Below are positions 59,993 to 64,000 of a stretch of DNA of 64,000 nt, in pieces. The notes under the pieces were generated by a model. The model did not search any database, had not been told where the DNA came from, and worked only from the letters and a program-made list of their open reading frames with translations. The position numbers and the translations under genes are program-made. Each line of letters begins with the position of its first letter. The stretch's first letter is position 1. The DNA is from FEN-1279 sp964501535 (lineage in GTDB: Bacteria; Bacteroidota; Ignavibacteria; Tepidaquicellales; Tepidaquicellaceae): NCBI GenBank assembly GCA_964501535.1, contig CAZCSV010000004.1, positions 124,001 through 188,000 on the forward strand. Direction: 5' to 3'.

Positions 59993-61330
59993 ATGTTTAT
60001 GTCAAACAGCATATTAATTAAGAACGGAATAATAATAACGCTTGGCGATAAACCGAAGGTATTGTACGATAATTCGGTTTTAATAGAAAACGGTTTGATA
60101 AAAAAGATTGCTCCAAGTAAAGAATTTAAAGGACAGTACGGAAAAGAAATAGATGCCGCCGGTAAGGTTACTTTGCCCGGATTCATAAATGCACACATGC
60201 ATTTTTACAGCACGCTTGTAAGGGGGCTTGGGAAAGCCAAGCCTGCAAAGGATTTTCTTAAGGTGCTGGAGAATCTCTGGTGGAAGCTCGATAAGGTGCT
60301 GACTCCCGAAACGATATATTACAGTGCATTGATAATGCTAATAAACGGAATCAAACGCGGAACAACAACTTTCATAGACCATCATGCAAGTCCGAAATCC
60401 GTAACGGGTTCATTGCGGCAGATTTCGAAAGCGGTTGAAGAAACCGGGCTCAGGGCATCCTTATGTTATGAACTTTCCGACAGGGACGGGGAGAAAATTG
60501 CCGAGGAGGGAATTAAAGAAAACTACGGATTCATTAAATATACACAAGAAAACAACAGCGGGTTGCTCAGAGCACTTTTCGGGCTTCACGCCTCTTTTAC
60601 GTTGAGCGACAGGACGCTCGAGAGGGCATCGGAGACGGGTAATGAGTTAAAGACGGGTTTTCACATACATGTAGCAGAAGCAGAACTGGACGAAGTTTAC
60701 AGCAAAAAGAATTTTGGAATGAGGGTTGTAAACAGATTACACAAATTCGGAATACTCGGTGAAAAAACAATTGCCGCTCACTGCGTACATATAAATGATA
60801 ATGAAATGGAAATTCTGAAAGATACAGGAACTATAGTCGTGCATAATCCGCAATCAAATCTCAACAATGCGGTAGGTATTGCGGACGTATTAAAGATGGC
60901 AAATAAGGGTATACTGGTCGGGCTCGGAACCGATGCAATGACAGTAAATATGATTGAGGAGTTACGGGTTGCTTTATGGTCTCAGCATTTGAAGCAGAAA
61001 AATCCTACTGCGGGTTTCAACGAAACTGCTTCAACGTTGCTTTATAACAATGCAAAGATTGCAGGCAGGTATTGGAGTTTGCCGGCGGGAAAAATAGAAG
61101 AAGGTGCAGCTGCCGATATTGTATTGATAGATTACAATCCTCCCACGCCGCTTGATGAAAGTAATTTTTTGGGGCATCTTATATTCGGCATATCGCAATC
61201 CGATACTGATACGACAATAGTCAACGGAAGAGTTCTAATGGAAAACCGGATTCTGAAAATTGACACCGATGAATCTGAAATTGCCGCAAGGGCAAGGGAG
61301 CTGACAAACAAGTTATGGAACCGTTTTTAG
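59993..61330 (+). CDS. ssnA: SsnA-like amidohydrolase
   Basis: The 445-residue protein is a metal-dependent amidohydrolase of the SsnA/TRZ-ATZ type: LPGFINAHMHFYSTLVRGLG with the HxH metal site, GTTTFIDHHAS, FHIHVAEAELDE, AHCVHINDNEMEIL, VHNPQSNLNNAVG and LGTDAMT with the late metal Asp. Relatives deaminate or open heterocyclic rings. SsnA is genetically linked to ygfK, ygeY and hyuA in enterobacteria and has been tied to anaerobic purine breakdown. ATGs at 59993 and 59999 are both possible starts. It is 48 bases after the DPYD-like gene. Confidence 0.88.
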   Translation: MFMSNSILIKNGIIITLGDKPKVLYDNSVLIENGLIKKIAPSKEFKGQYGKEIDAAGKVTLPGFINAHMHFYSTLVRGLGKAKPAKDFLKVLENLWWKLDKVLTPETIYYSALIMLINGIKRGTTTFIDHHASPKSVTGSLRQISKAVEETGLRASLCYELSDRDGEKIAEEGIKENYGFIKYTQENNSGLLRALFGLHASFTLSDRTLERASETGNELKTGFHIHVAEAELDEVYSKKNFGMRVVNRLHKFGILGEKTIAAHCVHINDNEMEILKDTGTIVVHNPQSNLNNAVGIADVLKMANKGILVGLGTDAMTVNMIEELRVALWSQHLKQKNPTAGFNETASTLLYNNAKIAGRYWSLPAGKIEEGAAADIVLIDYNPPTPLDESNFLGHLIFGISQSDTDTTIVNGRVLMENRILKIDTDESEIAARARELTNKLWNRF

Positions 61331-61360
61331 TGCCTACGTGAATAAAAAATAAATCCGATT

Positions 61361-62566
61361 ATGGAGACAATATATGATAAAATAAACGTCAGAGCGAAAG
61401 AGCTCGAGAATGAGACTGCTAATTTTTTAATGGACTTGATTCGCACACCTTCTTTTTCCTGCAAGGAAAGAGAGGTAATAAAGGTAATAAAGAAAGAAAT
61501 GGAAAAAGTGGGGTTTGACGAAGTGAGGATTGACGGTCTTGGAAATATAATCGGCAGAATAGGAAACGGTAAAAGGGTGCTCGCATTCGATGCTCATATA
61601 GATACTGTTTATCCGGGTGAAATATCGAACTGGGATTTTGACCCTTTCACACCGAGAATAGAGAACGGAAAAGTCTGGGGACGAGGCTCTGCCGACCAGA
61701 AAGGCGGAATGGCTTCGATGGTTTATGCAGGGAAAATAATAAAGGGTATGAATTTGAATAAAGACTTTACGATATACTTTACGGGAACGGTGATGGAAGA
61801 GGACTGTGACGGGCTTTGCTGGCAGTACATTATTAACGAAGAAAAAATAAAGCCCGAGCTTGTAGTGATTACCGAGCCGACAAACTTGTACATATACCGA
61901 GGGCACAGGGGCAGGATGGAAATTCTTATCAGCGTGAAAGGGTTGAGCTGTCACGGTTCCGCTCCGGAGAGGGGAGACAATGCAATTTACAAGATATCAA
62001 GAGTATCACTCGAGATTGAAAAGCTGAATGAAAGATTAATTTCCGACGAATTTCTAGGTAAGGGGACGGTAACAGTCACGCAGATATTCTTCAATTCGCC
62101 TTCTCAGTGCGCAGTCCCGGATGCTGCCAGCATACAGCTCGACAGGCGGCTGACATACGGGGAAACAAAGGAAAGTGCAATTGCTGAAGTTAAGGAAGCG
62201 TGCAGACTTGTGGGCTGTCCCGATGCGGAAATCAAGGTATTGAGATACGATGAAAAATCCTACAAAGGACTTGCATATCCAACGGAAAAATATTATCCCA
62301 CATGGAAGCTATCGGAAGATTCAAAATATCTTTATAACGCAGTAGAAGCTTATAAGAATATATTCAGGAAAGAGCCTTTGATTGGCAAGTGGATGTTCAG
62401 TACGAACGGTGTTGCAATAGCCGGGATGCACGGCATTCCATGTATCGGGCTGGGACCAGGGAATGAAATACAGGCTCATGCACCAAACGAATCGTGTCCC
62501 GTCGAGCATCTTTCGGGAGCCGCGGCTTTTTATGCGGGACTTGTATCAGGATTAAACAACAAATAA
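61361..62566 (+). CDS. ygeY: YgeY-family M20 metallohydrolase
   Basis: The 401-residue protein is an M20-family enzyme: AFDAHIDTVYPG (metal His and Asp), WGRGSADQKGGMASM (bridging Asp), VMEEDCDG (catalytic Glu pair), ITEPTNLYIYRGHRGRMEI, and the C-terminal MFSTNGVAIAGMHGIPCIGLGPGNE and AHAPNE. This C-terminal block is characteristic of the YgeY branch rather than general M20 peptidases. YgeY occurs beside ygeX, ygeW, hyuA and ssnA and is assigned to purine-related catabolism. An N-carbamoyl or N-acyl amino acid intermediate is the likely substrate type. It is 30 bases after ssnA. Confidence 0.88.
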   Translation: METIYDKINVRAKELENETANFLMDLIRTPSFSCKEREVIKVIKKEMEKVGFDEVRIDGLGNIIGRIGNGKRVLAFDAHIDTVYPGEISNWDFDPFTPRIENGKVWGRGSADQKGGMASMVYAGKIIKGMNLNKDFTIYFTGTVMEEDCDGLCWQYIINEEKIKPELVVITEPTNLYIYRGHRGRMEILISVKGLSCHGSAPERGDNAIYKISRVSLEIEKLNERLISDEFLGKGTVTVTQIFFNSPSQCAVPDAASIQLDRRLTYGETKESAIAEVKEACRLVGCPDAEIKVLRYDEKSYKGLAYPTEKYYPTWKLSEDSKYLYNAVEAYKNIFRKEPLIGKWMFSTNGVAIAGMHGIPCIGLGPGNEIQAHAPNESCPVEHLSGAAAFYAGLVSGLNNK

Positions 62567-62581
62567 TTTATTTTTATTCCA

Positions 62582-63751
62582 ATGATTAAATACAGATGCA
62601 CATTATGCGGCAAGGAATACGGGAGAGATGAGGTAAGATATTTATGCCCTGATTGCTCGAAAGATTATAAGCCTGGTGTTCCTCTGACGGGGGTTCTTGA
62701 AGTTGTTTTTGATTATGATTATATAAAAAAGCATATCGGCCAATCAAATCCCGACTGGAATTTGTTTTCTGCTGTAGAAAAAAAATATTTTCCGGATTTT
62801 CCAGTCGGTAATACACCTTTTTTCAAAGCTGAAAATTTATTCAAGGGATTCGGGAACGAAAACATATGGATTAAGAACGACGGTTTGAATCCGAGCGGTT
62901 CTCTTAAGGACAGGGCGTCCTTTTTAGTTGTTGCGGAGGCAAACAGAATAAAGGAAAACGTGATAGTAACCGCATCGACCGGAAACGCCGCCAGTGCACT
63001 TGCGGCTGTATGTGCATCGGATAACAAGAAAGCAATTATATTCATACCCGAGTCTGCGCCGAGAGCGAAACTGGTACAGATATATTTATACGGAGCGGAA
63101 GTAATCAAAGTAAAGGGAACTTATGATGATGCGTTCGGATTATCGCTGGAATATACAAAGGGCAATCAGGGATTAAACAGGAATACGGCTTATCATCCTC
63201 TTACTATCGAAGGTAAGAAGACGGCAGGTCTTGAGATATTCCATCAGAACAAATTCAAAGTACCCGATGTAATTATTATACCGACAGGGGACGGAGTAAT
63301 TATAAGCGGGATATACAAGGCTTTTTATGACTTAAGAGAAACAGGTCTGGCGGAAAAGCTGCCGAGACTGATTTGCGTACAGGCGGAAAAATCGGATGCA
63401 ATAAATAATTTTATCAGGACAGGAAAGTTCAGAGAAGCCGATAATCCCGATACGATAGCGGATTCAATTTCAGTATCGGTTCCAAGCAATGCATTTATGG
63501 CAAAGAAAGCAGTAGAAGAATCAAAGGGTTTTCCCGTAACGATATCGGATGAAGAGATTTTAAAAGGACAGAAAATTCTTGCGAGCAAGACGGGAGTATT
63601 TGCCGAACCGGCGAGTTCAGCGACGGTTGCGGCTTTAGAGAAAATAAAAGATACAAATTTAATAGATAAAAAGGAGCAGGTTGTTTTACTGATAACCGGT
63701 AACGGATTAAAGGATATTGATAGTGCGATGTTGAACTTAAGGAATAAATAA
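62582..63751 (+). CDS. Threonine-synthase-like PLP enzyme with N-terminal zinc ribbon
   Basis: The 389-residue protein begins with a zinc-ribbon pair, CTLCGKEY and CPDCSKDY, and continues as a fold-type II PLP enzyme: LNPSGSLKDRASFLVVAEA with the Schiff-base Lys, ASTGNAASALAAVCA and PTGDGVIISGIYKAF for cofactor binding, and FAEPASSATVAAL near the end. This is the threonine-synthase layout. In the enterobacterial purine cluster, the PLP role is filled by YgeX (2,3-diaminopropionate ammonia-lyase), also fold-type II; this protein may take that step. A plain threonine synthase is the alternative. It follows ygeY by 15 bases. Confidence 0.82.
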   Translation: MIKYRCTLCGKEYGRDEVRYLCPDCSKDYKPGVPLTGVLEVVFDYDYIKKHIGQSNPDWNLFSAVEKKYFPDFPVGNTPFFKAENLFKGFGNENIWIKNDGLNPSGSLKDRASFLVVAEANRIKENVIVTASTGNAASALAAVCASDNKKAIIFIPESAPRAKLVQIYLYGAEVIKVKGTYDDAFGLSLEYTKGNQGLNRNTAYHPLTIEGKKTAGLEIFHQNKFKVPDVIIIPTGDGVIISGIYKAFYDLRETGLAEKLPRLICVQAEKSDAINNFIRTGKFREADNPDTIADSISVSVPSNAFMAKKAVEESKGFPVTISDEEILKGQKILASKTGVFAEPASSATVAALEKIKDTNLIDKKEQVVLLITGNGLKDIDSAMLNLRNK

Positions 63752-63767
63752 ATACATTAAAGTGTCA

Positions 63768-64000
63768 ATGAATAGTATATTAATAAAAAACGGTTTAGTT
63801 TGTTTTGAAGACGGAGTGCGTCGCGGAGATGTATTTATACGGAGGGAAAAAATATCTTCTTCCTTTGCGGGTTCTGCTGCGGATGAAATAATAAATGCGG
63901 ACGGGTGTTACGTAATGCCCGGAATGATTGATATACACACGCACCTGTATGACAAGATAGGGAATTACAATCTTGCGGATGGTTATGAAGCAGGGACGAA
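63768..64000 (+). CDS. Hydantoinase/dihydropyrimidinase-like amidohydrolase, 3' end cut
   Basis: The last 233 bases encode the first 77 residues of an amidohydrolase: MNSILIKNGLVCFEDGV, the VMPGMIDIHTHLYD metal site (HxH) and DGYEAGT, a D-hydantoinase-like approach to the next motif. The rest lies past the window. It opens 16 bases after the PLP gene, in the same direction, so it belongs to the catabolic operon. HyuA in the enterobacterial ygeX-ygeY region is the closest functional analogue; a dihydropyrimidinase or a deacetylase-type amidohydrolase remains possible from this short piece. Confidence 0.75.
   Translation, partial: MNSILIKNGLVCFEDGVRRGDVFIRREKISSSFAGSAADEIINADGCYVMPGMIDIHTHLYDKIGNYNLADGYEAGT

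Noticed and set aside
1..64000. rRNA, tRNA or riboswitch genes
   Set aside because: I checked the intergenic gaps by eye for tRNA T-loop and rRNA signatures and saw none; short or divergent RNAs could still be missed.

Overview
The window looks like chromosomal DNA from a Bacteroidota/Chlorobiota-type bacterium, most like Ignavibacteria or a relative. It is moderately A+T-rich with few strong Shine-Dalgarno sites. Three secreted proteins and one decayed stub end in the YPNPFNP...SGIYFY...K(K/R)M..VK type IX secretion sorting domain that is abundant in that lineage. DUF1573, DUF3127, an HU-SPOR fusion and a long-form IspH fit the same group. This placement is an inference from protein style; no rRNA or tRNA gene was recognised.

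Layout: 1-2888 holds a truncated panB, an MscS channel, a macrodomain protein and a PPP-family phosphatase. 2889-4755 is an A+T-rich accessory patch with a GTTGC-rich segment, a DUF4258/DUF2283 toxin-antitoxin-like pair, a coupled 48-aa ORF and an unknown protein. 4756-10697 carries an M28 peptidase, aat, DUF3127, ruvB and a rhodanese-MauE-DUF1573 operon. 10756-12331 is a compact type II restriction-modification system. 12383-22996 has a MATE exporter, two SPOR-domain membrane proteins (TPR-SPOR and HU-SPOR) with fRMsr and an HU-like protein between them, then an opposing lnt-PAP2-ispF-dinB block. 23280-27750 has a TrmB-type regulator behind an operator-like repeat, a T9SS-exported protein and a KAS III-like enzyme.

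28123-35022 is a tightly packed co-directional cluster: nucleotidyltransferase, ATP-grasp, class III aminotransferase, CDP-alcohol phosphatidyltransferase, Gfo/Idh oxidoreductase, HAD phosphatase and myo-inositol-1-phosphate synthase. It ends beside a Wzi-like outer-membrane barrel. Together the genes suggest synthesis of an inositol-derived, possibly aminated, phospholipid or surface headgroup. 36966-43843 contains LemA, a nucleotidyltransferase/degenerate phosphomannomutase fusion, a PTS IIA protein, a T9SS-domain stub and pyruvate phosphate dikinase.

43871-44069 is a cluster of palindromes. 44068-49722 is a minus-strand housekeeping run: peroxiredoxin, ribF, rpsO, pnp, STAS, Rieske, queG. 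49951-53312 encodes two T9SS-exported repeat proteins. 53490-57243 has hflX, a glutaryl-CoA-dehydrogenase-like enzyme and ispH.

57419-64000 (cut by the window end) is a catabolic operon: a DPYD-like flavoprotein, SsnA-like amidohydrolase, YgeY-like M20 hydrolase, threonine-synthase-like PLP enzyme and the start of a hydantoinase-like amidohydrolase. The set resembles the ygeX/ygeY/ygfK/ssnA/hyuA genes linked to anaerobic purine breakdown. The two clusters at 28123-35022 and 57419-64000 are the best candidates for under-described biology here.
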